From VXRD01 sp965242535 (GTDB lineage Bacteria > Latescibacterota > UBA2968): 64,000 nucleotides of DNA. The translations under genes and the position numbers were made by a program. Positions 31,493 to 39,836 of this stretch are shown piece by piece. The stretch covers positions 2,480,001-2,544,000 of the forward strand of contig OZ251458.1 in the NCBI GenBank assembly GCA_965242535.1, in the 5' to 3' direction. The notes under the pieces were generated by a model. The model saw only the letters and a program-made list of their open reading frames with translations. It was not told the origin of the DNA and made no database searches. Numbering within the stretch: position 1 is the stretch's first letter; the number at the start of each line of letters is the position of its first letter.

Positions 31493-32794
31493 ATGGTTCG
31501 TCGAATCGCTCGGGCAGTCTGTGTTTTGGCACTTATTCCGCTCGCTGTTCGCGCAGAGAATTGGGGGCAGTGGCGCGGGCCGAATCAAAACGGGGTGGGC
31601 ACGGCCGAGAACCTGCCCGCGACTTGGAGTCTGACAAAAAATCTGATCTGGAAAACCGAGTTGCCTTCGTGGAGCGGCAGCACGCCCATCATTTGGGGAG
31701 ATCGCGTTTTCGTCGTGTCGCCCTCGCCTGCGCGCACGCCGGCAGAACAGGAGCCCGGCGGGCCGGAAATTTACATCCTGTGTTTGGCACGGGAAGATGG
31801 CCGGGAACGCTGGCGTTACAAATTGGACGAGGGCAATAGGCTGTGGCGCAAGCACAACAACGCGTCGCCTTCGCCCGTGACGGATGGCGCGCATGTGTGG
31901 GTGGTGACGGGCAATGGCGTGGTGACGTGTTTGGACATGGAGGGCAAGGCGGTTTGGACGCGCAATTTGCAAAAGGAGTACGGCGCGTTTGGGCTGAACT
32001 TTGGCTATGCCTCGTCGCCCATTCTCTACGATGGCAAGTTGATCGCGCAGGTGCTTCACGGCATGCACACGGATGATCCCTCGTACCTCGTCGCGTTGGA
32101 CGCCAATTCTGGGAAAGAAGCGTGGCGCGAGGAACGCGCGACAGATGCCTTGCGGGAATCTCCGGATTCGTACACGACGCCCGTTCTGTTGAAGCGCGAT
32201 GGCAAAACCCAGATCGTCGTTACGGGTGGGGATTGCGCGACCGGGCACGATCCGGATACGGGGCGGGAACTCTGGCGAGCAGAGGGGTTGAATCCGGATC
32301 GGCGGGGCAATTATCGGATTGTGGCGTCTCCGGTTGCGATCGACAATATGATCTACGCCCCCACCCGCCAACGCCCGTTGCTGGCCCTGTCTGCGGGAGG
32401 TACGGGCGATGTGTCGGGCAATGTGGTTTGGAAGTGGGAGGGGGCAGGCGCGCCGGATGTACCCACGCCGGCCAGTGACGGCACGTATTTTTACATGGTG
32501 GATGACCGCGGGCGCGCAACGTGTCTCGACGCCAAAACCGGCGCGGTGGTGTGGGGGCCGGAAAGGACCGCGCAAGGCATTGTGAGCGCGTCTCCCCATG
32601 TGGCCGATGGCAAGGTGTTTCTCCTCAATGAGAACGCGGTGACGACCGTTTTGGCGGCCGGCCCAGAGTTCGAGGTGTTGGGCACGAATGAATTGGATGG
32701 CACGTACACGCTGTCCTCGCCCGTGTCCGCCGGGTCCCAGCTTTTCATTCGCACCGCGACTCATCTGTATTGCATCGGCTACGGGGAGGAGTAG
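31493..32794 (+). CDS. Secreted PQQ-like beta-propeller repeat protein
   Basis: The 433-aa protein has a signal peptide (about residues 1-21, AVRAEN) and then WGQWRGPNQNGVG, typical for outer-membrane or periplasmic PQQ-like propellers found next to sugar catabolism genes in Planctomycetes and relatives. Repeated blades show the W-x-x-x-L and DG-V motifs (LDANSGKEAWR, CLDAKTGAVVWG). No dehydrogenase active site is evident, so it may be a scaffold rather than an enzyme. AGGAGGG lies before the ATG. It converges with the esterase gene. Confidence 0.8.
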   Translation: MVRRIARAVCVLALIPLAVRAENWGQWRGPNQNGVGTAENLPATWSLTKNLIWKTELPSWSGSTPIIWGDRVFVVSPSPARTPAEQEPGGPEIYILCLAREDGRERWRYKLDEGNRLWRKHNNASPSPVTDGAHVWVVTGNGVVTCLDMEGKAVWTRNLQKEYGAFGLNFGYASSPILYDGKLIAQVLHGMHTDDPSYLVALDANSGKEAWREERATDALRESPDSYTTPVLLKRDGKTQIVVTGGDCATGHDPDTGRELWRAEGLNPDRRGNYRIVASPVAIDNMIYAPTRQRPLLALSAGGTGDVSGNVVWKWEGAGAPDVPTPASDGTYFYMVDDRGRATCLDAKTGAVVWGPERTAQGIVSASPHVADGKVFLLNENAVTTVLAAGPEFEVLGTNELDGTYTLSSPVSAGSQLFIRTATHLYCIGYGEE

Positions 32795-32805
32795 GACGCC
32801 CGGAC

Positions 32806-33633
32806 CTATTGCCCGCGTTGTTGTGCGAACAGCCAATCCCAGACGTTTTCGGTTTTGTCGCACCGGTCGCTGGCAAAATGGGTGATGAAGCCGCGCTGGA
32901 AATCGTCGCCTGTGTACGCAAAGCCATACCTGCTCGCATCGTGCCCGATGTGCTTCAATTCGGTGTATTTGGCGTTGGCGTTTCGCGCATCCAACTGGCG
33001 AAATGCGTCGCGCGTCAAATCGACGGGCACGGTTTGATCCGCGTCGCCGTGAAATGTCCAGATGGGAATGCGTGTGATGCGGCGGATGTCATTCCAGGGC
33101 TCACATCCGCCGGCAGAGGGCATCGCCGCCGCAAATCGGTCGGGCCGTTCGCAAATCGCGTTCCAGGTGCCAAAACCACCCATGGAATGCCCGAGCACGT
33201 AAATGCGGTTGCGATCAATTGGATATGCCTCGCAGATCGCGTCGAGCAGATCAAATGCCGTGCCCAAATCGCCGGTCGTGAGATCATCGCCGCGGTCCAG
33301 AAGTCGCCGAATGCGCGCCTGCCAGATGTCGGAAAGCGAAGCGATGTATTCCGGCGCGATCTCGGGCAGGGCGTCGGGCATGAGCCAGCGCAGGGGCGTT
33401 TGCGGGGCGAGCACAAAACTGGGATATTTTCGACGGTGTGTTTCCGCGGCCAAGGTTTCGTTCCAGTGGCGCAGGTTTTTGATGTTGTCCGTGCCTTTGC
33501 CGCCCGCGCCGTGCAGGCTGAGGATGAGGGGATACGCCCTGTCGGGATGATCGCCGATGTCAATGGGCTTGAGCAGGCGATAGGGCATGCGGTCATACAT
33601 GTGCTTTTCGTACACGTCCATCCAGTTGTTCAT
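32806..33633 (-). CDS. Alpha/beta hydrolase, PHB-depolymerase/esterase-like
   Basis: The 275-aa protein has the nucleophile elbow GHSMGGFGTW, the acid in FHGDADQTVP and the histidine in LKHIGHDASR, in the order and spacing of LpqC/feruloyl-esterase-like hydrolases. LSLHGAGGKG forms the oxyanion loop. No signal peptide follows the ATG at 33633, chosen because AGGAGG lies six bases upstream. It starts 41 bases inside the 3' end of the RibD-type gene, so translation is likely coupled. The natural ester is unknown. Confidence 0.82.
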   Translation of the reverse strand: MNNWMDVYEKHMYDRMPYRLLKPIDIGDHPDRAYPLILSLHGAGGKGTDNIKNLRHWNETLAAETHRRKYPSFVLAPQTPLRWLMPDALPEIAPEYIASLSDIWQARIRRLLDRGDDLTTGDLGTAFDLLDAICEAYPIDRNRIYVLGHSMGGFGTWNAICERPDRFAAAMPSAGGCEPWNDIRRITRIPIWTFHGDADQTVPVDLTRDAFRQLDARNANAKYTELKHIGHDASRYGFAYTGDDFQRGFITHFASDRCDKTENVWDWLFAQQRGQ

Positions 33634-34135
33634 TTTTGCCTCCTGATGGTTTGGGATTTTCATGTGAGGGACCTGCTCGCCTAACGAGGTCATCGTCCAT
33701 TTGCAAATAAGGTCGCATATCCCTCTCGGCTTCTTCTCGTAACAAGCCGACCTGTACGGGAATGCCCGCGTTTTGGAGGATGTGGATGCCGCGTCCGCGA
33801 TTTTTCGGGTGGGGATCGATCAGCGCCACGAAAACGGCGCGGATTTTTTTTTCTACGAGTGCCCGAGCACACGAGGGCGTGCGCCCGTGAAACGCGCATG
33901 GTTCCAACGTGACAAATGCGCTGACGTCTTCCAATGAACCCGCGACTTGCGACAGTGCCATAGCCTCTGCGTGAAATTGCCCCGGCGGCTGGGTATGCCC
34001 TCGGGCGATGATTTCTCCCGCACGCACGAGCACACATCCCACCGGTGGATTGGGCAAGCATTTGGGAAGTGCTTTGCGGCCTTCGGCAAGGGCGGCGGTC
34101 ATGAAGGTTTCCAGTTCGGTCTGCGAATATATCAT
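33593..34135 (-). CDS. RibD-type pyrimidine deaminase domain protein (deaminase only)
   Basis: The 180-aa protein has the zinc deaminase motifs GQFHAEAMAL and TLEPCAFHGRTPSCARAL, closest to the N-terminal deaminase half of RibD. PNPPVGCVLV near the start and NRGRGIHILQNAGIPV later also fit RibD. The reductase half is absent and the frame continues with a charged tail instead. It may need a separate reductase for riboflavin synthesis or act in another pathway. MIYSQTELE is taken as the start, with AAAGGG upstream. The left end of MITE-1 copy 2 lies 71 bases upstream. Confidence 0.8.
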   Translation of the reverse strand: MIYSQTELETFMTAALAEGRKALPKCLPNPPVGCVLVRAGEIIARGHTQPPGQFHAEAMALSQVAGSLEDVSAFVTLEPCAFHGRTPSCARALVEKKIRAVFVALIDPHPKNRGRGIHILQNAGIPVQVGLLREEAERDMRPYLQMDDDLVRRAGPSHENPKPSGGKNEQLDGRVRKAHV

Positions 34136-34206
34136 GGGGTTCTGCCCTTTCAGCAATTCGGCGGGGTACAAAAGGTCGTCGGGCTTAAGAAGCGGTCCGT
34201 TTTACT

Positions 34207-34605
34207 ACTCTGTAAATTAAATAATTATGAATTTTATTTTTCAAGAGCGTGCCGGACGTGATGCCGTACCTCAAATAATCCATCGCCAAACGTGCCATCC
34301 CCAAAGCCCATCAAACAAAGCCATCGGGCACAGCGCGTAAGTCCGTCTCGCAACCAACATCTTTGTTGCAACCCACTTTGCAGGCTGACTCATGTCGTGT
34401 TGTTACAAAAGCGATTCGCGCTGTGCAAGCCCCTCGGCGTTTGAGAGTGCCCTTTTTTGCTTCTTTTTTGGGCAAGCAAAAAAGAAGTCGCCGAAGGCAT
34501 CGGAGGCAACCAACGATGCTTTCGGACCAAACGCTTTAGAAAAGCGAGCCCCGTCGGTGCGGGTTGGTGCATTTCAAAATTTGGTATCATTTAATTTGCG
34601 GAGTA
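34207..34605. mobile_element. MITE-1 copy 2 (about 399 bp)
   Basis: The left end TACTCTGTAAATTAAAT is inverted at the right end as ATTTAATTTGCGGAGTA, with TA at both borders. The internal stem reads CTTCTTTTTT/AAAAAAGAAG, with changes on both arms relative to CCTACTTTTTTT/AAAAAAAGTAGG in copies 1 and 3. The second hairpin CGAAGGCATCG/CGATGCTTTCG is also kept. Just beyond the right end, CGTTGGTACAGATGG resembles the outer repeat of copy 3. It lies upstream of the RibD-type gene. Confidence 0.72.
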
Positions 34606-34636
34606 ATTCGTTGGTACAGATGGTTGTACCCCGCTC

Positions 34637-34830
34637 GCCTACTTTTCTTCAGACGCTTATTCGCGTCTTCTCTGTTGACAAAAAGTAGGTCGCCGCACGC
34701 CGTAGGCACAGGCGTAGCCAACGCATCGAAGGCAACCCACGATGCTGTAGGACCAAACGCTTTAGAAAAGTGAGCCATGCAGGAGTTGAGTTGTGCGTAC
34801 AAAATCTGGTATAACTTAATTTACAGAGTA
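34637..34830. mobile_element. Partial MITE-1 copy 4 (right half)
   Basis: This segment carries the right half of MITE-1: CCTACTTTT and AAAAAGTAGG arms with a longer loop holding its own hairpin AGACGC/GCGTCT, then ACGATGCTGTAGGACCAAAC and the right end AATTTACAGAGTA. The border TA (34829-34830) is directly followed by the stop codon of glgC. It contains GCACAGGCGTAGCCAACGC, also found at 51704-51722. It sits 32 bases from copy 2. Confidence 0.6.
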
Positions 34831-36093
34831 CTAAATAACGGTTCCCGAAGGAATGATCGCGCCTTTGGTGATGACCACAATCCCGTCGCGGATGGAGTAG
34901 GCGTCGCGGTCTGCTTCGCGGATGTCGTTTGCATTTTGGATGGTGACATTTTCGCCGATGCGGGCATTCTTGTCGATGATTGCGCGGTCGATGACGCATC
35001 CCGAACCAATGCCGATGTTTGGGATGCCTTTTTGTCGGTTGTGCTTTTTGTCTTCGGGTGTTTCGTAAAAATCCGCTCCCATCATAACCGTATGCGCGAG
35101 TTTGACGCGGGGGCCGACGATGCTGCGAATGCCGATGACGGCGTGCTCGATTTCCGCGGTTTGAATGTCGGACCCATCGCCGATTTTGCACTGTTTGAGG
35201 TAGCAACCATCCAGCTTGGCGGCGGCCAAATAGCGCGGCCGCGTGTAGATGGGGGCGTCGGGTTGATAAAAGGTAAATGGCGGGGCGGGCGTCGTAAGCG
35301 CGAGGTTGGCTTCGTAAAAGGCGCGGATGGTGCCGATGTCTTCCCAGTAGCCCTCAAAGCGGTGGGCATAGACCTCGCGGCTTTGAATGGCGGCGGGGAT
35401 GATGTGTTTGCCAAAGTCATCGCCGTCGTTTTGGTGCAGGAGATCTTTTAGGACTTCTTTTTTAAAAACGTATATGCCCATTGAAGCCATGTACGCTTCG
35501 CCGCCGGCATGGGTGCTGTCGGCGAGTTTGAGATCGTCCAATTCGGCGTCTGTCTGTGGTTTTTCCACAAAATTGACGATGCGACCCGCGTCATCCACTT
35601 TGAGGATGCCGAGGTCGGACGCGGCTTCTCGCGGCACGGGTTTGACGGCGATGGTGAGGTCCGCGCCTTTTGCGCGGTGCGTGGCGATGAAGTCGCGGTA
35701 GTTCATCCGATAGAGGTGGTCGCCCGAAAGGATGAGGCACTGGTCCATCGGATTGTACATGAAATGACGCAGTTGCTGGCGCACCGCATCGGCTGTGCCC
35801 TGATACCAGTCGAGGCGGTCTTGGGTTTGTTCGGCGGCGAGGATTTCGACAAAGCCGGTTGAAAAGGCGTCAAAGCGATAGGTTTGCGCGATGTGGCGGT
35901 TGAGCGAGACCGAGTTGAATTGCGTGAGCACGTAAATGCGTTCGAGTCCCGCGTGCAGGCAGTTGCTGATGGGGATGTCGATGAGGCGGTATTTGCCACC
36001 CAAAGGCACTGCGGGTTTGGAGCGGTATTTGGTCAGTGGATAGAGACGCGACCCCTGCCCCCCGCCCAGTATGATGCCAATGACGGATTCCAC
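34831..36093 (-). CDS. glgC: Glucose-1-phosphate adenylyltransferase (ADP-glucose pyrophosphorylase)
   Basis: The 420-aa protein has LGGGQGSRLYPLT, KPAVPLGGKYRLIDIPISN, the substrate loop with FVEKP and the C-terminal left-handed beta helix with IGDGSDI repeats. It makes ADP-glucose from glucose 1-phosphate and ATP, the committed step of glycogen synthesis. The start is probably GTG at 36093, five bases after GGAGG, since no ATG fits the normal N-terminus. The stop codon lies directly at the border of the partial MITE-1, but the C-terminus looks normal (IIPSGTVI). Confidence 0.95.
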   Translation of the reverse strand: MESVIGIILGGGQGSRLYPLTKYRSKPAVPLGGKYRLIDIPISNCLHAGLERIYVLTQFNSVSLNRHIAQTYRFDAFSTGFVEILAAEQTQDRLDWYQGTADAVRQQLRHFMYNPMDQCLILSGDHLYRMNYRDFIATHRAKGADLTIAVKPVPREAASDLGILKVDDAGRIVNFVEKPQTDAELDDLKLADSTHAGGEAYMASMGIYVFKKEVLKDLLHQNDGDDFGKHIIPAAIQSREVYAHRFEGYWEDIGTIRAFYEANLALTTPAPPFTFYQPDAPIYTRPRYLAAAKLDGCYLKQCKIGDGSDIQTAEIEHAVIGIRSIVGPRVKLAHTVMMGADFYETPEDKKHNRQKGIPNIGIGSGCVIDRAIIDKNARIGENVTIQNANDIREADRDAYSIRDGIVVITKGAIIPSGTVI

Positions 36094-36338
36094 ACAAACC
36101 TCCTTGTTTTGCGGGACGATGTTTCGGATCAATATAGGGCGTTATGTGGAATATGTAAAGATGGGGGACACAAGAGGCGAAAAGGCCCCTGTCCCTAGTC
36201 CCAATCGATCAGAAGTCATGGGGTTGGCAACTGATTCGCCGCGGTCAATGGCGTAGGCTGTGGATGGGCGTCGTTCATCCGCGCCATCCTCAATCCGCTT
36301 TTGGGGAATGGGGAGGACTGACCACGGATCCCTGTTTC

Positions 36339-36365
36339 GGACAGGCACGGGGGCCTGTCCCTACA
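36339..36365. repeat. GGACAGGC palindrome copy
   Basis: GGACAGGCACGGGGGCCTGT and CCCTAC form an imperfect palindrome, one of about a dozen in the window. It lies in the roughly 340-base gap between glgC and the brnTA terminator. A half-copy (GGCCCCTGTCCCTAG) lies at about 36185-36199. No gene was seen in that gap. Confidence 0.8.
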
Positions 36366-36433
36366 GCTGATGGGATGCGGGGAGAAGGGTCACTGGCTAC
36401 GGCCCACCGCTTTCCGCCTTTCATCCGCGATGA

Positions 36434-36471
36434 CAAAAAAGAGAAAGCCCGAGTTCCTCGTGAACCCGGGC
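36434..36471 (-). terminator. Intrinsic terminator of the brnTA operon
   Basis: On the minus strand GCCCGGGTTC and GAACTCGGGC form a 10-bp stem with one mismatch and a 5-base loop, followed by TTTCTCTTTTTTG. It starts 23 bases after the brnA stop. Confidence 0.85.
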
Positions 36472-36494
36472 GCGTTGCGTGCCTTGTTTTGCCG

Positions 36495-36758
36495 CTATCC
36501 GGCATTGACTTTCTCGGACAGCCAGACCTCGATCAGCGATTGATAAGGGACATCCCGCTCGTTGGCCGCCACCTCGATGCGCTCGAGCAACTCGACGGGC
36601 AATCGCAATGAAATCGCCTTGGTCCCTTTGAGATTGGGGAAACTGACGCTTTCCGCCGCGCTCCAATCCACATAGTCGGTCGAATCATGACGCTCCCAAA
36701 AAGCCCTCTCTTCCGCCTCGTTCTCAAAGGCGGGAATCGGTTTGCGTTCCTTCTTCAT
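36495..36758 (-). CDS. brnA: BrnA-like CopG/ribbon-helix-helix antitoxin
   Basis: The 87-aa protein has a Glu-rich N-terminal half and a C-terminal ribbon-helix-helix (AISLRLPVELLERIEVAANE). The RHH domain would bind its own promoter and the N-terminal half would hold the toxin. GGAG lies nine bases upstream of the ATG and within the toxin gene, overlapping by 35 bases. The order toxin then antitoxin is that of brnTA modules. Confidence 0.85.
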   Translation of the reverse strand: MKKERKPIPAFENEAEERAFWERHDSTDYVDWSAAESVSFPNLKGTKAISLRLPVELLERIEVAANERDVPYQSLIEVWLSEKVNAG

Positions 36759-37044
36759 AACGAGTTCGCTCCTTGCGGCTCATATCTCGGGCAGAGATAA
36801 CGCGAATCAGGGTGTTATCCGCCCGAAGCGTGAATGTCACATGCAACGGGCGACCTGCCGTGGTCGCGCCCAAGGCATGAAACCGCAGTTCAAATTGGCT
36901 GTGGTCAACATCTTTGGCGATCAGAAGTGGCGCATGGGCGAACACTTGCTCTGCTTCGGCCTGGCTAACGCCATGTTTATCGACACTTTTCCGGGCGTTG
37001 CCCCGATCCCATTGAAAGCCGACGATTCGGTCCAACTCAATCAT
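36724..37044 (-). CDS. brnT: BrnT-family ribonuclease toxin
   Basis: The 106-aa protein matches BrnT closely: FQWDRGNARKSVDKHGVSQA at the N-terminus and RVISARDMSRKERTRYEE at the C-terminus, with the RNase fold histidines in between (HALGATTAGRPLHVTFT). The toxin cleaves RNA and is neutralised by BrnA. The ATG at 37044 is chosen. A TTG twelve codons upstream is possible, but no good ribosome binding site was seen for either. The module looks intact. Confidence 0.88.
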   Translation of the reverse strand: MIELDRIVGFQWDRGNARKSVDKHGVSQAEAEQVFAHAPLLIAKDVDHSQFELRFHALGATTAGRPLHVTFTLRADNTLIRVISARDMSRKERTRYEEGTQTDSRL

Positions 37045-37210
37045 GTGTGTATATCCGATCCCCACCGGATCAGTGGACAATGGCGAATGGCCTATCCCGG
37101 TCGGTCACTGATGACGACATTCGCAATATATGCGTAAGAGCCGCGTCAATCAACCATGTAATTCCCGAATCCGCGCCATCCGCTTAGTCCGAGATCCGCC
37201 TTTTTGCACC

Positions 37211-37239
37211 TTGACAAATCCGACATGTAAAAGTATATT
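37211..37239 (+). promoter_or_regulatory. Sigma-70-type promoter for ssb
   Basis: TTGACA (37211-37216), a 17-base spacer and TATATT (37234-37239) lie 66 bases before the ssb ATG. This is near consensus. The leader between the promoter and the gene is AT-rich and shows no strong structure. Confidence 0.8.
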
Positions 37240-37305
37240 CGCAACAATTCAACAGGGTCGTGCCATGTCCCTGAAAACCTTTATCCTATTCTAAGGAGGC
37301 CAAGT

Positions 37306-37785
37306 ATGGCACGGGGAGTCAACAAAGTGATTTTGATCGGCAATGCAGGTGCCGATCCCGAACTGCGATACACGCCAGGAGGCAGCGCAGTGTCGAATTT
37401 TAGCATCGCCACCAACGAGAGCTGGACCAACAGCAGTGGCGAACGGCAAGAACGCACCGAGTGGCACCGCATCGTGGTGTGGGGGCGTTTGGCCGAAATT
37501 TGCAACCAGTATTTGCGAAAGGGCAGCAAGGTCTATATCGAGGGCAAGTTGCAAACGAGCAGTTGGGAGGGGCAAGACGGGGTGAAACGCTACACCACGG
37601 AAGTGGTCGCCCGCGACATGCAACTGCTCGACTCGCGCGGCGATATGGATGGCAACTATGGCGGCGGCGCGCCCCAGTCGCAACAGGCAGCACCACAGCC
37701 GCAGGCAACCGCAGCAACGGCACCGAGCTCTGATGATGCCGGAGCCGACCCGTCTTATACCGCAGACGACGACCTGCCGTTTTAA
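37306..37785 (+). CDS. ssb: Single-stranded DNA-binding protein
   Basis: The 159-aa protein begins MARGVNKVILIGNAGADPEL, has the OB-fold motifs SNFSIATNESW and EWHRIVVWGRLAEI, a flexible Gln/Ala-rich linker (QQAAPQPQATAATA) and the partner-binding tip DDDLPF. It coats single-stranded DNA and recruits repair and replication proteins. AAGGAGG precedes the ATG. It is monocistronic, with its own promoter and terminator. Confidence 0.97.
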   Translation: MARGVNKVILIGNAGADPELRYTPGGSAVSNFSIATNESWTNSSGERQERTEWHRIVVWGRLAEICNQYLRKGSKVYIEGKLQTSSWEGQDGVKRYTTEVVARDMQLLDSRGDMDGNYGGGAPQSQQAAPQPQATAATAPSSDDAGADPSYTADDDLPF

Positions 37786-37825
37786 CGGTTCTGTTTGCCG
37801 ATGCAACGACCATGTGCTGGACGAC

Positions 37826-37865
37826 AGCCCGCGGGTTTTTTCCCTGCGGGCTTTGTTATTTTTCA
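37826..37865 (+). terminator. Intrinsic terminator of ssb
   Basis: AGCCCGC and GCGGGCT form a stem around GGGTTTTTTCCCT, which extends the stem by GGG/CCC. The tail is TTTGTTATTTTT. It begins 40 bases after the ssb stop. Confidence 0.85.
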
Positions 37866-38000
37866 GGGTGAGCCCGTTAGGCGCAGAGGCCAGTCCCTGC
37901 GGTCGATGGGGAATCCGCCTTTCTCCGCGTCCCTTAGTGGTTGCTTTCCGAACATTTTTTTTATTATTTGAAAAATCACACCACACCTTTGGAGGCAGAC

Positions 38001-38987
38001 ATGGGATTGGATCAGGCGTTGAAACTCACGTACAAAGGCGCGCCCTTGGGCCGATCGCTGGACGATTTTGGCGGCTTGCGGATATCCAATGACGCGCTGG
38101 GCGATCGCGGCGAACTCGAGCGGCGAATGGCAGGGGATGGCTACGTGTTCTTAAAGCGTTTTTTGAACGCAGACGAGGTGTTGGCCGCGCGCCAAGAGGT
38201 GATGAACCGGCTGATGGGCGCGGGCGTTTTGGACAAACGGTATCCGGCGATGGACGGCATCGCGGCATCGCGGCGAGAAATTGACGGACGCGCCACGGGT
38301 TCGTTTATGCCGTTGCTCGCACGCGACAATCCGCCCTTGGACAAAGTGATTCACGAAGGGCCGATCATGGCGTTTTTTCAATTTTTCTTCGGCGGCCCCG
38401 CGCGCTATTTTGACTATACGTGGTTTCGCGCCAAACGCCCCGGCTTGAACACCGCCACGACGCCGCACTGCGATATCGTCTATATGGGACGCGGAACCAA
38501 AGCCCTCTATACCGCGTGGATTCCCTACGGCGATGTGCCCTTTCACATGGGCGGTCTAATGCTCCTCGAGGGGTCGCACACCTCACGCGATCTCAAAGCG
38601 GGCTACGGCTCGACAGATGTGGATTTGTACTGCGAAAACCGAGGCGATGCCAAAGCCATTGTGGAACGCGCCCGCGCCGAGGGGCGAAATTTGACCCATG
38701 ACGAGCGGGCCGAGGTGACCTGGAACTCGACCGGTGCATATTCCTCTGATGCGATAGCCACGCGCAAAGAACTGGGCGGCCGCTGGTTGGTGTCGGAATA
38801 CGAACTGGGGGATTTGCTGCTGTTCTCCATGTACACCCTGCACGCGAGTTCCGACAACCATTCCAATCGGTACCGCATTTCATCCGATACGCGCTATCAA
38901 CGCGCAGACGAACCCGCAGACGAACGCTGGATCGGCGAAGACCCACCCGCCCACGGCATTCGCGCAAAGCGCGGGATGGTGTGTTGA
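38001..38987 (+). CDS. Phytanoyl-CoA dioxygenase (PhyH) family protein
   Basis: The 328-aa protein has the Fe(II)/2-oxoglutarate fold. The HxD pair lies in TPHCDIVYMGRG, the distal histidine in LLLFSMYTLHASSDN, and the 2-oxoglutarate arginine is probably in RYRISSDTRYQ. Family members hydroxylate lipids, halogenate or modify small molecules. This lineage often has many copies. GGAGG lies five bases before the ATG. The function cannot be narrowed from sequence. The next gene overlaps only if its upstream GTG is used. Confidence 0.85.
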   Translation: MGLDQALKLTYKGAPLGRSLDDFGGLRISNDALGDRGELERRMAGDGYVFLKRFLNADEVLAARQEVMNRLMGAGVLDKRYPAMDGIAASRREIDGRATGSFMPLLARDNPPLDKVIHEGPIMAFFQFFFGGPARYFDYTWFRAKRPGLNTATTPHCDIVYMGRGTKALYTAWIPYGDVPFHMGGLMLLEGSHTSRDLKAGYGSTDVDLYCENRGDAKAIVERARAEGRNLTHDERAEVTWNSTGAYSSDAIATRKELGGRWLVSEYELGDLLLFSMYTLHASSDNHSNRYRISSDTRYQRADEPADERWIGEDPPAHGIRAKRGMVC

Positions 38988-39013
38988 TGATACCTCCCTT
39001 GGAGCATCCCCCA

Positions 39014-39340
39014 ATGCGTAGCAGAGATAAAACCATTCGGGAAATGACGCGCAGAATCGTCGAGCGATTCCATCCCGTAAAAATCGTTCTGTTCGGTTCT
39101 CATGCGCGGGGAACAGCACGGCCGGACAGCGACATCGATCTGTTGGTCATCAAAAAAATCGAAGGATCTAAACGCAGAGAGCGCGTCGCCATCTGCGTAG
39201 CTCTTCACGATATCGACATTCCAAAAGACATCATTGTCGCATCGCCTGAAGATGTTGAAAAACTCGGAAACACACTGGGCACAGTTTTATATCCCGCTTT
39301 GCGAGAAGGCAAAATACTCTATGACAGAACCCACGCCTGA
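39014..39340 (+). CDS. Minimal nucleotidyltransferase (MNT) of a HEPN-MNT pair
   Basis: The 108-aa protein has the pol-beta nucleotidyltransferase core VKIVLFGSHARGTARPDSDI followed by DLLVI, with GS and DxD residues for metal and NTP binding. In MntA/HepT pairs it AMPylates and so blocks the HEPN toxin. The start MRSRDKTI is favoured, with GGAG nine bases upstream. An upstream GTG overlapping the PhyH stop is the alternative. It overlaps its partner by 20 bases. Confidence 0.85.
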   Translation: MRSRDKTIREMTRRIVERFHPVKIVLFGSHARGTARPDSDIDLLVIKKIEGSKRRERVAICVALHDIDIPKDIIVASPEDVEKLGNTLGTVLYPALREGKILYDRTHA

Positions 39341-39743
39341 AACCATTGCACTGGTCAAAGAATGGGTCTTCTATGCCGAAGAAGATTTCAAAAATGCAGA
39401 ACATACGCTGACTATGACTGCGGACTGTCCCCTCAGTACTGTCTGTTTTCACGCTCAACAAGTTGTAGAAAAATACATCAAAGCTTTTTTGACCTTCCAG
39501 GCAATTCCCTTTGCCCGAACACACGATATCGAAAATCTCATTTACCAACTTCCAAATGAGATTCAACTCCCATTGTCTATTGAAGAACAACGTTTGCTCA
39601 CGGATTATGCAACGGTTAGTCGCTACCCGGGTGAATGGGAACCCATTGATCGTTCCGACGCAGAATTGGCATTCACATGCGCCCAAAAGGTCCGCAAAAT
39701 TATCCGCTCTCACCTTCCTCTTAAAAGGTTTGCTCCCTGCTAG
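39321..39743 (+). CDS. HEPN-domain protein, partner of the MNT
   Basis: The 140-aa protein has the HEPN pattern EWVFYAEEDFKNAEHTL, CFHAQQVVEKYIKAFL and THDIENLI. It lacks the R-x(4-6)-H ribonuclease motif and has SRYPGE where that motif would be expected, like many PF05168 members. It may therefore not be an active RNase. The gene starts inside the MNT gene, which supports co-translation. The pair is a plausible type VII-like toxin-antitoxin or substrate-binding module. Confidence 0.82.
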   Translation: MTEPTPETIALVKEWVFYAEEDFKNAEHTLTMTADCPLSTVCFHAQQVVEKYIKAFLTFQAIPFARTHDIENLIYQLPNEIQLPLSIEEQRLLTDYATVSRYPGEWEPIDRSDAELAFTCAQKVRKIIRSHLPLKRFAPC

Positions 39744-39768
39744 GCTACGAAAGCCGTTCATTTGTGTA

Positions 39769-39796
39769 TTGACATCTTTCACGACTCGCGTATTCT
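39769..39796 (+). promoter_or_regulatory. Sigma-70-type promoter for the Gfo/Idh gene
   Basis: TTGACA (39769-39774), a 16-base spacer and TATTCT (39791-39796) lie 40 bases before the ATG of the Gfo/Idh gene. Confidence 0.65.
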
Positions 39797-39836
39797 CGTC
39801 ACTGTTCAACCGCCATCTATTCTCGGAGGTATTGTC

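Noticed and set aside
31373..32863. A 496-codon minus-strand frame opposite the beta-propeller gene
   Set aside because: The plus strand has a signal peptide, a ribosome binding site and propeller repeats. The reverse frame is a shadow.
36094..36433. A gene between glgC and brnTA
   Set aside because: Frames are short, lack ribosome binding sites and cross the palindrome copies.
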